Of a DNA stretch of 64,000 bases, positions 1 through 7,134 are shown piece by piece. The notes below the pieces were generated by a model. The model did not search any database and was not told the origin of the DNA. It saw only the letters and a program-made list of their open reading frames with translations. The stretch is from Lewinellaceae bacterium (GTDB lineage Bacteria > Bacteroidota > Bacteroidia > Chitinophagales > Saprospiraceae). The translations under genes were made by a program, and so were the position numbers. Where the stretch lies: NCBI GenBank assembly GCA_020636105.1, contig JACJYL010000002.1, positions 2,012,001 through 2,076,000 of the forward strand, in the 5' to 3' direction. The stretch's first letter is position 1; each line of letters starts with the position of its first letter.

Positions 1-126
1 CAGAAGATCATTGACGGTCTGCAAAATGAAGTTTCGGACCTAAAAAAGGGACAGCAGACCATGAGGCAGGAACTGGATGAGTTAAAGGCACTGATCGGAC
101 AAATGGCCAAAACAGTTTTGGGATAA
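1..126 (+). CDS. C-terminal fragment of a coiled-coil protein (left edge truncated)
   Basis: An open frame enters from the left window edge and ends at the TAA at 124-126, giving 41 residues. The peptide has a heptad pattern of L/I/V (IIDGLQNEVSDLKKG, then ELDELKALIGQM), as in a short C-terminal coiled coil. Such tails are common in Bacteroidota surface proteins that carry an S74/tail-fibre-type intramolecular chaperone domain, where the coiled coil follows the chaperone. That family assignment is inference, because the diagnostic domain lies outside the window. The next gene runs on the opposite strand, so this gene ends its transcription unit here. Confidence 0.6.
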   Translation, partial: QKIIDGLQNEVSDLKKGQQTMRQELDELKALIGQMAKTVLG

Positions 127-181
127 AATTTAAAATGCGGTTGGATTGATTGGGTAAAAGAGGAAGCGCAGGATAATCGTC

Positions 182-625
182 TCAGGTATTTCTAAAGTAT
201 GTCCTATAAATCCTCTTCCTCGGATAAAACCCCAAAAAAATAGCCGGATAAAGCAGCAAGGTAAACAGGATATTCCTGCCTTCGAAAGTAATGTCATCGA
301 TAATCCAGGAGGAGTCTTCCGTTATTTTCCGCACGATATGTTTGTGTTTCCAGTATTTCAACGGAAAGGGAAGCAGGGTACCTTCATCGGTAAAATAAGC
401 TTCGTCAGCATTGATCTCATCTTCTGTTATAAGGCTGACCCAGTCGGCTTTTACCGGACTCAGAAAACGAATATGTACCTTGTCTCCTTTTTGGGAACCG
501 GTGAATTCGACGATTTCCATTTTGGCCATTCCGGGCGCCAGGGCCTCGAAAAGCTGCCGGTCGAAGCGGGTTATTATGTTCTTGTAATGGCCATTGACCC
601 GGGTGCTGAGTTGAATATGCATCAT
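182..625 (-). CDS. SRPBCC-superfamily ligand-binding domain protein
   Basis: This 147-residue protein is one single-domain fold. It starts with a beta strand (MMHIQLSTRVN), has a central segment DKVHIRFLSPVKADWVSLIT, and ends with the helix-like LLLYPAIFLGFYPRKRIY. Length and pattern match the START/SRPBCC helix-grip fold, which encloses a hydrophobic ligand pocket. In Bacteroidota these proteins are usually annotated only as 'ligand-binding SRPBCC domain-containing protein', and no catalytic function can be assigned. It lies 25 bp downstream of the small sigma-region-2-like gene on the same strand, so the two are probably co-transcribed. No signal peptide is visible, so it is probably cytoplasmic. 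The fold call is from recognised pattern, not from a search. Confidence 0.65.
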   Translation of the reverse strand: MMHIQLSTRVNGHYKNIITRFDRQLFEALAPGMAKMEIVEFTGSQKGDKVHIRFLSPVKADWVSLITEDEINADEAYFTDEGTLLPFPLKYWKHKHIVRKITEDSSWIIDDITFEGRNILFTLLLYPAIFLGFYPRKRIYRTYFRNT

Positions 626-650
626 ATCAATTTATTTGGACTGTTGCCGG

Positions 651-875
651 TCAGGATTTCCCCTGGGTTAATTTAAGATAGACATTTTGCATCGTCATCT
701 TCAGCCATTCTTCGAAGGTATCCTGTTGAAGATGGTCTTTATGCTTGATGGCTTGGTGAGCCGTTTCGTGATAGAGGAAACGGGAGGCGTCAAAGTCGTT
801 GACCAGTTTGTGGGCAAGTCTCTGAATAAACGGCCTCTTTTGATTAAATTGTTGGTAGAAGTCTTGTGTTGTCAT
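651..875 (-). CDS. Small protein resembling sigma-70 region 2 only
   Basis: The protein has 74 residues. The stretch RPFIQRLAHKLVNDFDASRF followed by ETAHQAIKHKDHLQQDTFEEWLKMTMQN lines up by eye with ECF sigma region 2 (typically 'L..A..L..d..dAedLvQet...a......f....f..WL..i..N'). The acidic core-binding residues are partly replaced: the usual DLVQET reads FLYHET. There is no region 4, so it cannot be a conventional sigma factor. It could be a degenerate sigma paralogue, a core-RNAP-binding decoy, or a chance resemblance. It lies upstream of the SRPBCC gene on the same strand with a 25-bp gap, which suggests an operon. Confidence 0.55.
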   Translation of the reverse strand: MTTQDFYQQFNQKRPFIQRLAHKLVNDFDASRFLYHETAHQAIKHKDHLQQDTFEEWLKMTMQNVYLKLTQGKS

Positions 876-1006
876 AATAATAGAAACACGGACTAAATAA
901 TTTTGTTTAATTAATTTAAAAAAATATTAAACAAAAAAATCTTCTTGCTTCCAACCTTTGACGAGGCACTCGGACTTAAAAACGGCCTTTTTTAGAGAGG
1001 GAAATC

Positions 1007-1037
1007 ACCCGAAGCCACATTCACAGCAGCTTCGGGT
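1007..1037 (-). terminator. Stem-loop downstream of the 33-residue membrane protein gene
   Basis: ACCCGAAGC at 1007-1015 pairs perfectly with GCTTCGGGT at 1029-1037, a 9-bp stem with a 13-nt loop. A second, shorter hairpin (GCAGGG at 1051-1056 with CCCTGC at 1066-1071) lies between it and the stop codon of the small minus-strand gene at 1082. Neither has a strong T tract, so factor-independent termination is possible but not proven. Confidence 0.4.
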
Positions 1038-1081
1038 AATTTTAGTGATTGCAGGGCTTCAAAACCCCTGCTTCATGTTAT

Positions 1082-1183
1082 TTAGACCAATCCGTCGATC
1101 AGGGCGAACAAACCTGCGAGGATAGCAAGACCTAATACGCCCATGAAGTAGTAAAAGGACAGTCTATTGATATCTGATTTCAT
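1082..1183 (-). CDS. 33-residue single-pass membrane protein
   Basis: An ATG at 1183-1181 opens a frame that ends at TAA (1084-1082). The product starts MKSDINRLSFYYFMG and continues with a strongly hydrophobic segment, VLGLAILAGLFALIDGLV, to the end. A charged N-terminus followed by one transmembrane helix of about 20 residues is typical of small membrane regulators or accessory subunits. Because it is so short it is easily missed. Supporting signs are codon use like the neighbours, an ATG start and the hairpin pair right after the stop. It has no recognisable family, and it could be a chance frame. Upstream is an AT-rich stretch that could carry a promoter. Confidence 0.45.
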   Translation of the reverse strand: MKSDINRLSFYYFMGVLGLAILAGLFALIDGLV

Positions 1184-1352
1184 TGTGTTATAATTTTCCG
1201 ATGCGTTTATGCCAGATCATCCGGGGACGGAACCCCATAATGTCGTGCCATAAACACACCTAATGATATGAATAAATGACACCCAATACCTTTACACGGC
1301 ATAAGAGCCGGGCAGCAGTATTTACGTGAATGATAAAAAGGAAGGAAAATCC

Positions 1353-1718
1353 TTAACTGTGGGCTATTTTCAGACAATGAAAAAGCAGGAAAAGACGCTG
1401 AAACTGCTCTCCTTTTTTGTGGGAGCGAGCCAGATCATACGGAAGCTTTCCACTAAAACAGAAATACCCCCGACCATCGGGTGATTTACCGAAACTGAAG
1501 GCATCTTCCTGTTGATCCTCCGTATCCTTTTCCAGGAATGCTTCTTTCTCAGGAGGAATATTTTGAAAGGAATAACGGTCGGTAGTTGAGCCATTATCCC
1601 CCATAGTGGCTTCGACATGATCCAGGGGCAAAGGAAAGCTATAGGCTCCCCCTATCGAACTTATCAGGATAAGAACGATGAGTAAAAAATCCCCCAATTG
1701 CCAAAAGCGTCTTTTCAT
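1353..1718 (-). CDS. Hypothetical exported or membrane-anchored protein
   Basis: This is a 121-residue protein. Residues 1-28 (MKRRFWQLGDFLLIVLILIS and following) form a basic N-terminus plus a hydrophobic helix that could be a signal peptide or membrane anchor. The remainder is hydrophilic, Glu/Asp/Gln-rich in the middle and slightly basic near the end, with no recognised domain. The ATG at 1718 is followed by a plausible secretion signal, which favours this frame over the 82-residue frame nested in the same stretch. It stands alone between two larger transcription units, and no function can be proposed. Confidence 0.5.
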   Translation of the reverse strand: MKRRFWQLGDFLLIVLILISSIGGAYSFPLPLDHVEATMGDNGSTTDRYSFQNIPPEKEAFLEKDTEDQQEDAFSFGKSPDGRGYFCFSGKLPYDLARSHKKGEQFQRLFLLFHCLKIAHS

Positions 1719-1939
1719 GGCGCAAAGCTACATTATTGGCAAGGATTTGTCAATAGGAAAATGTCACATCATGATAGAGCAATCAGACCTCCGGGACTTT
1801 AACAAGTTCGGGAGCCGGAATCTTGAATACTAAAGCGATTTAAAATCATTACTGCCCACCATTACTTTAAAGCTGGTTCTGAAACAAATACCCCCTAATA
1901 TTGAAACATCTCCCATTAAAGAATTTGCCTGGCAGGCAT

Positions 1940-1947
1940 TATCTTTG
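1940..1947 (+). promoter_or_regulatory. Bacteroidota-type -7 box upstream of the xylanase gene
   Basis: TATCTTTG matches the Bacteroidota -7 consensus TAnnTTTG exactly. It lies 25 bp before the ATG at 1972 and overlaps an upstream in-frame TTG at 1945. That overlap argues that translation starts at 1972. A TTTG at 1924-1927 is closer than the usual -33 spacing, so the upstream element is uncertain. Confidence 0.45.
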
Positions 1948-1971
1948 GCATTGAATAAAATATTTGCAAAA

Positions 1972-4104
1972 ATGAAAATCAAGATCTACATCCTGTGTTT
2001 GTTCCTGAGCTCTAGTTTTATGATTCAGGCCCAGGACAACTACCATACCTCCCTGCAAACTTCCCTGCAAAGTAACTTCGGCCTCCCCGCCGGAAGCTGG
2101 GTTTTTAATAATACCGAAGCCGCTAATTTAAACAGCGATTATGTCTATGGAGCCGTCACGGCCTCCAACCAGACCACCGTGATGCAGCCCTTTGCCCAAA
2201 AGGTGAATATCGTCGTCAACAGTGCCGGAGCCAATGCCTGGGATGCAGGCTACGGAATGAAAAACGTAAATACGATAAACAGTGGCGACGCCTGCCTGCT
2301 GATCGTCTGGCTGCGCTCCGCCACAGGCACCGGGCACGTCACCCTTTTTGTCGAAAACGCATCGACCTACGACAAAGAGGTGCTCCTGACCACGGATCTC
2401 TCGGACCAGTGGACACAATTCATAGTGCCTTTCGAGGCCAACACCACCTACGCGCCCAACGGACTCACTACAGGGCTGCACCTCGCCTGGCAGGCCCAAA
2501 CCATTGAAGTGGGCGGACTGGCCATGCTCAATTACCATACTGCCGTCAATGTAGAGGACCTGCCCAGCGACACCAATAACGACCATTACGGCGGCTGGGA
2601 ACCGGATGCGCCCTGGAGAGCTGAAGCCGCCTACAGGATAGAACAAATACGAAAAGCCAACCTTACCGTCAGGGTGGAAGATGCCGAAGGCAATCCCGTA
2701 CCCGATGCTTCCGTCCAGGTGGAAATGCTCAGGCACGATTACGCCTTTGGCACAGCGATAGTGTCGCGCTTTATTGCCGGCAACAGCGGCCAGAATGAGA
2801 CCTATGAATCCAAAATACTGGATCTCGACGGAGAGGGCCATGGTTTCAACTGGGTGGTCTTCGAAAATGGCCTCAAATGGCCGGGCTGGGAAAACAACTG
2901 GAACGGCCCCAAAACCGAAAAGGCCAACGCCGCCGAATGGCTTAGAGATCATGATATTAAAATCAGGGGACACAACCTACTGTGGCCGGGATGGAGCAAC
3001 CTGCCCGGCGATATCCAGCAAAACCAGAATAACCACCAATACATCCGCGACCGCATTAGCAACCATATTGAGGAAATCGTCACTTATCCCGGTATCGCCG
3101 GCAATATTGCTGAGTGGGATGTGCTGAACGAGATCACCTCCAACCGTGACCTGGAATACACTTTCCAGGGAGATCCCGGCTACCCCACCGGCCGCGAACT
3201 TTACCGGGAAGTTTTCCAAAAACTCGCCGATGTCGACCCTGACACCAAAACCTACTACAATGATTATGTCACCATCAGCCAGGCCAATACGGGCGGCGGG
3301 TTGTACGACCTGAAAAAACAATTCATCCATGAAATGATCGACGCCGGCGTAAAACTGGACGGAATCGGTTTCCAGGGTCATATCGGCGGATTCCCTACTT
3401 CTATTTATTCCGTTTATGACATTTTAGAAGACTTCCATTCCACTTTTGGTCTGAAAGCCAAAATCACGGAATACGATACCAATCCCGCCATGAGTGATGA
3501 TTTGTGCGCCACCTATCTTCGTGATTTTCTGACCATGGTTTTTAGCCATGAGAGCACCGACGGATTCATGATGTGGGGTTTTTGGGATGGAGCCCACTGG
3601 TACCAAAACGCACCTATGTTCCGGCAGGACTGGTCGCTTAAACCGGCAGGGCAGACGTTCATCGACATGGTTTTTAACGAATGGTGGACCAATGCATCCG
3701 GACAAACCGACAGCTCAGGAGAGTTTAAGGTGCGTGGTTTTAAAGGAAAATATAAAATCTCTGTTGATACAGGAAACGGGGTCATGACCGACACCATTGA
3801 AATGCTTACCAATGTAATCGTCGTCAAAACGGGAGAATCCCCTTTCGTGGTGGCCAACCAATCCATTGACAAGGACCCTTCTTTCAAAATTTACCCTAAC
3901 CCTGCCAGGGATTTTATCAATATCGAAAAATCAACCCCGGAAAACGTGATGATCCGCATCATAGACATGACAGGGAGAGTCGTTTTTTCCAAAAAAATGA
4001 AAACAGAAAAATGCACCATCCCCTTAAATTTCGGGGCGGGAGTTTATGAAGTCATCCTGGAGAAAAACGGAAAAATTTATTCCGAAAGAATTATCGTGCA
4101 GTGA
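1972..4104 (+). CDS. Secreted endo-1,4-beta-xylanase, GH10, with N-terminal carbohydrate-binding module and T9SS tail
   Basis: The product should hydrolyse internal beta-1,4 bonds of xylan outside the cell. Starting at ATG 1972 gives 710 residues with a clean signal peptide (MKIKIYILCLFLSSSFMIQA); a TTG at 1945 would add nine residues before it. Residues about 20-170 look like a jelly-roll CBM (CBM4/9 type). Then comes an Ig-like segment (ANLTVRVEDAEGNPVPDASV) often found before GH10 domains. The GH10 barrel covers about residues 240-590. The acid/base Glu is in WDVLNEIT and the nucleophile Glu in KITEYD. A short insert-free linker leads to a T9SS type A sorting domain (FKIYPNPARDFINIE ... 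GVYEVILEKNGKIYSERIIVQ). No SusC/SusD pair or other glycosidase is adjacent, so it does not sit in a polysaccharide utilisation locus here. Confidence 0.92.
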   Translation: MKIKIYILCLFLSSSFMIQAQDNYHTSLQTSLQSNFGLPAGSWVFNNTEAANLNSDYVYGAVTASNQTTVMQPFAQKVNIVVNSAGANAWDAGYGMKNVNTINSGDACLLIVWLRSATGTGHVTLFVENASTYDKEVLLTTDLSDQWTQFIVPFEANTTYAPNGLTTGLHLAWQAQTIEVGGLAMLNYHTAVNVEDLPSDTNNDHYGGWEPDAPWRAEAAYRIEQIRKANLTVRVEDAEGNPVPDASVQVEMLRHDYAFGTAIVSRFIAGNSGQNETYESKILDLDGEGHGFNWVVFENGLKWPGWENNWNGPKTEKANAAEWLRDHDIKIRGHNLLWPGWSNLPGDIQQNQNNHQYIRDRISNHIEEIVTYPGIAGNIAEWDVLNEITSNRDLEYTFQGDPGYPTGRELYREVFQKLADVDPDTKTYYNDYVTISQANTGGGLYDLKKQFIHEMIDAGVKLDGIGFQGHIGGFPTSIYSVYDILEDFHSTFGLKAKITEYDTNPAMSDDLCATYLRDFLTMVFSHESTDGFMMWGFWDGAHWYQNAPMFRQDWSLKPAGQTFIDMVFNEWWTNASGQTDSSGEFKVRGFKGKYKISVDTGNGVMTDTIEMLTNVIVVKTGESPFVVANQSIDKDPSFKIYPNPARDFINIEKSTPENVMIRIIDMTGRVVFSKKMKTEKCTIPLNFGAGVYEVILEKNGKIYSERIIVQ

Positions 4105-4542
4105 AAAAAGGTTAATTTAGATGCCTAGGTGAACATAAAAGCATAAAATTCAAATAAACCAAAAGCCTGCAACCGGGACTGGTTTCTTATGATGACCGGG
4201 CTTATCAAAAGCTGCTGGTGGAGGATCCACCAGGAAAATAATCCCGTATTATCCGGTCTTTTCACTGGCTTTTTAGTCCAAAATTGAGTATATTTATGGA
4301 TTGCAAATGACGGCTTGCTGCATTTCTTCGGGTAGGTATTGTCATTTGGTCCCCCCCCTCGTGTTTTTCCGGAGGTTAAACAAACTTCTCCGCGCAAAAC
4401 CAGCCAATAACATTAAGGAAATGCTCTCTTCTCTTCCGAATTGATTCCCTTTTGACAAAGCTTGAAGTCCATCTTTATCAACAGATGCAAGCCAATGCGC
4501 TTCATGTTAAAGAGAATATTATTCATCATTATACCCCATAAG
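4105..4542. other. Intergenic stretch without a supported gene
   Basis: The 438 bp between the xylanase stop and the ATG of the peptidase-like gene hold only short frames with no recognisable product. A run of eight C (CCCCCCCC within 4350-4362) is unusual for this AT-leaning spacer. I see no hairpin terminator with a T tract and no RNA gene. Confidence 0.5.
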
Positions 4543-5274
4543 ATGAAAAAAATAACTTGTTTCATGCTCATCTTTTGTATCGGATTGGCACTTTCCATGG
4601 AGGCACAGGAATGCAATTTGAGCGGTAAAGAAGATCTAGAGACTGTAAAAAATCACTATCCGGAGTGTACCGTTGATGATTCACTTTTGAAAGAGGCTTT
4701 TAATTTCGCCTTGAGCTATTTTCCCGAATTCGAGCATCTTACCATCAAGGTAAAATTTAAAAAAATGAAATATTCGATGCTCTGCCGCCCGACACTAAGA
4801 AGCTTACGCATCCCGCCACGATCCTATATTATCGCGGTGAACAATGACACTAAAAACCCTCTTCACCCGTTAAACGCAGGATTTAAAGCCCTGACGGGAT
4901 GTTTCGGCCATGAGCTGGCACATATTGTAACGTACAAGAATCAGTCAAAAAAAGAATTGATCTCCGATTGTTTCAGGTATCTTTTCAGCAGGCAGTTCAG
5001 GAGAAACTATGAAAGGCAAACAGACATCATTACTGCCCAAAAAGGCCTTGGATTTGAAAACTACCTGTTTGAAAAATACCTTGAAAAGTTCGTTGACCCC
5101 TCAAAAGGGTTCCTGAAAAAACGCTATAAAACCTACTCCAGATCGGAAGACTTATGGAAAATTTTCCTCGAATACAATCCCGAGAATACAGACCAGGCTT
5201 TCATTTTACGTCAGGATCTGCTTCACCGCTCCCCGGTAAGCGGAAGGACTATTCCCCGTTTTTTCCTTGAATAA
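4543..5274 (+). CDS. Exported HExxH metallopeptidase-like protein
   Basis: From ATG 4543 the product has 243 residues with a signal peptide (MKKITCFMLIFCIGLALSME). An upstream ATG at 4462 would add 27 residues ahead of the signal and is less likely. The zinc motif HELAH occurs in TGCFGHELAHIVTY. About 40 residues later NYERQTDIITAQKG resembles the downstream ER.TD segment that supplies the third zinc ligand in M48-like gluzincins. These give a plausible zinc-protease core, but the rest is unfamiliar. The last 69 bp overlap the 3' end of the convergent AraC-type gene. Substrate unknown; the location should be periplasm or outside. Confidence 0.65.
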   Translation: MKKITCFMLIFCIGLALSMEAQECNLSGKEDLETVKNHYPECTVDDSLLKEAFNFALSYFPEFEHLTIKVKFKKMKYSMLCRPTLRSLRIPPRSYIIAVNNDTKNPLHPLNAGFKALTGCFGHELAHIVTYKNQSKKELISDCFRYLFSRQFRRNYERQTDIITAQKGLGFENYLFEKYLEKFVDPSKGFLKKRYKTYSRSEDLWKIFLEYNPENTDQAFILRQDLLHRSPVSGRTIPRFFLE

Positions 5275-6087
5275 CTTATTGAAGTGAGAAAAATTATTGA
5301 ACCCGCTCTCAAAGGCAATTTCCGTAATGCTTTTTTGTTCTTCTATAAGTAATTTACAAGCATGGATCACCCTGAATTCATTAACAAATTGAGTAAAGGT
5401 CTTCCCTGACTGCTTTTTAAAATAGCGGCAGAATGCCGGGACAGTCATATTCACTTCAGCTGAAATTTCATCCAGGGGAATAGCCCGGGTAAAATTGGAA
5501 TGCACAAAATCATAAATTTCATTGATCCTGTCATTGTCCTGCGGTTTCACCTCCAGCGCAAACTCTCTGGCGTTGAGCAACTCATATTCTTCAGACTCGG
5601 CCATCTGCCTGAGAATGGACAGCAATTCCATCAAACGGTCAAACTGATCCATCACGGCAAGTTGTTCCAGCCGCCCCCCTATCACCTTCCTGGTCTCCCC
5701 GAAAAAAGAAATTCCTAAACGGGCACGTTCGAATAATTGCCGGACTGGTTTCATCTCCGGGATATCAAAAAAATTATCTCCCAAAAAGTTCTCTCTCATC
5801 TGAACCACTACCTCCGATTCATTACGGGTCATGCGATCCGTAAATCCGGCATGAGGTAAGCCCGACCCCATGAGGATCAGTTCCCCATTTTGGTAGCAGG
5901 ACAAATGATTGCCAATATGCCGCTTACCACTCCCTCCTTTCACATAGATCAACTCCAGTTCCGGGTGGAAATGATAAAATCGGGGGGAATTTTTATTTTG
6001 CTCATTAAAAACCCTTACCGTAAAAGAGCTTCCAAAGGTGGGATCTATTTTTTCAAATGCCGGCTTAAGCTTGGTCATAATTTTCAA
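5206..6087 (-). CDS. AraC-family transcriptional regulator with cupin sensor domain
   Basis: The product has 293 residues. Residues about 25-100 form a cupin-like sensor domain (FYHFHPELELIYVKGG and later MGSGLPHAG), which in this family usually binds a small ligand such as a sugar. Residues about 190-288 hold two helix-turn-helix units: ISAEVNMTVPAFCRYFKKQSGKTF and ITEIAFESGFNNFSHFNKLFKEKTG. The second carries the AraC signature followed by SPSAYR. It is a standard one-component regulator of the cupin/AraC type, and its target is not evident from context. Its last 69 bp overlap the convergent peptidase-like gene, so the two transcripts would be antisense at their 3' ends. Confidence 0.9.
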   Translation of the reverse strand: MKIMTKLKPAFEKIDPTFGSSFTVRVFNEQNKNSPRFYHFHPELELIYVKGGSGKRHIGNHLSCYQNGELILMGSGLPHAGFTDRMTRNESEVVVQMRENFLGDNFFDIPEMKPVRQLFERARLGISFFGETRKVIGGRLEQLAVMDQFDRLMELLSILRQMAESEEYELLNAREFALEVKPQDNDRINEIYDFVHSNFTRAIPLDEISAEVNMTVPAFCRYFKKQSGKTFTQFVNEFRVIHACKLLIEEQKSITEIAFESGFNNFSHFNKLFKEKTGNSPSAYRGAVKQILT

Positions 6088-6251
6088 ATTGAATGATAAG
6101 GCAAAATTATACAGGTCTCAAGTATTAAACCTGTACTATATTACCCTATATCAATGTAAAATTAACTATATGGACTGAAAGTTTATTTAATTCAGGTAAA
6201 ATAACACATATATCGGCCAATTCTCAGGTAGTATTGGGCTGAATGTGCCTA

Positions 6252-6259
6252 TATCTTTG
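6252..6259 (+). promoter_or_regulatory. Bacteroidota-type -7 box for the 6355 gene
   Basis: TATCTTTG is an exact match to TAnnTTTG. A TTGG at 6234-6237 is a possible but short-spaced -33 element. It implies a leader of about 90 nt before the ATG at 6355, containing a small CCT...AGG inverted repeat near 6271-6285. Confidence 0.45.
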
Positions 6260-6354
6260 TCCTGTCAATTCCTCAAAAAAGGAGTTGCGTTTTTTTCACC
6301 CAACAAAATGATCATAATTGATCCATTCGTAAATCTTAAAAAACTGTTTTAACT

Positions 6355-7011
6355 ATGCAATTATTTAAATTGAAATCGCTGGTAAAAGTTGTCGCCCTTT
6401 TTGTAATGTTGACCACTGCCGGCACCGCGCTGTTTGCTACTGATGTGAATCCGGGCATAGTAGTAACAAAAGGAAATCAAAAGTCTTTTGCGCTTCACCT
6501 GAACTATCAAACAGAAAGGAGTTTTAAGATTGCTTTGAAAGATGCTGCCTCCACGACACTCTTTAAGGAGAACGTAAAGCAGGCCAAGGCATTTGCCAAA
6601 AATTTTGACCTGAAAAATCTCCCTGATGGAACTTACTTCCTGCAAATCGAAGACCAGCAGAGTATTCACACCCAGGCGATTGAGGTTCACGGCAATACTT
6701 TAACCATCGACAAAAGTGGAGAAGAGAAAATCTTTAAACCTGTCGTTTATAAAAAGGATCAAAAAGTCTACCTGACAGCCCTTTTGCTGGATGGTGCAGA
6801 CGTAGAAATCTCAGTACGCGACGACAATGGTGACCTGGTTTACCGGGAAATGATCGAGAATCAGGTAAGTATTGAAAAAGTTTTCAGCTTTGCCGGACAG
6901 AATCCTGAGGATTTTAACATCTCTGTTCGCTACAAAAATTATGCGTTCGAGTTTAACAATTACTCCACCATTCCTTCAATCTTACACGAGTCCACTCGCA
7001 CGTTAAAGTAA
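6355..7011 (+). CDS. Exported protein of unknown function (beta-sandwich-like)
   Basis: The product has 218 residues. Residues 1-28 are a signal peptide (KLKSLVKVVALFVMLTTAGT then ALFA), so the protein is exported. The rest is rich in alternating beta-strand-like segments. One stretch, FDLKNLPDGTYFLQIEDQQS, resembles the 'L..G.YfL.i' turn of T9SS-type sorting and DUF3244-like beta-sandwich domains. However, the segment is internal, and the C-terminus (STIPSILHESTRTLK) is not a normal sorting signal. It is a single-gene unit with a clear promoter box upstream and a strong terminator 31 bp after the stop, which suggests high, independent expression. No function is proposed. Confidence 0.7.
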   Translation: MQLFKLKSLVKVVALFVMLTTAGTALFATDVNPGIVVTKGNQKSFALHLNYQTERSFKIALKDAASTTLFKENVKQAKAFAKNFDLKNLPDGTYFLQIEDQQSIHTQAIEVHGNTLTIDKSGEEKIFKPVVYKKDQKVYLTALLLDGADVEISVRDDNGDLVYREMIENQVSIEKVFSFAGQNPEDFNISVRYKNYAFEFNNYSTIPSILHESTRTLK

Positions 7012-7041
7012 GATTTTAGATGAGACCATGAACATTTCCGC

Positions 7042-7080
7042 AGCCCGGTACCGAATGCATTCGGTACCGGGCTTTTTTTT
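7042..7080 (+). terminator. Strong intrinsic terminator after the 6355 gene
   Basis: GCCCGGTACCGAATG at 7043-7057 and its exact complement at 7058-7072 form a perfect 30-bp palindrome. It is followed at once by eight or more T (7073-7081). It is a textbook factor-independent terminator on the plus strand. On the minus strand the sequence after the stem is not T-rich, so it does not serve the amidohydrolase gene. Confidence 0.9.
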
Positions 7081-7134
7081 TGCGGCATTCATCCTTCAGG
7101 CGGATGAGGAAAACCAATATTAAATCTTCCAGTG

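Noticed and set aside
1945..1971. Upstream TTG start for the xylanase gene
   Set aside because: The extension precedes the signal peptide and overlaps an exact -7 promoter box, so ATG 1972 is preferred.
4125..4397. 90-residue minus-strand frame after the xylanase gene
   Set aside because: Composition is unlike the neighbours, no family is recognised, and it contains an odd C-run; it is better treated as spacer.
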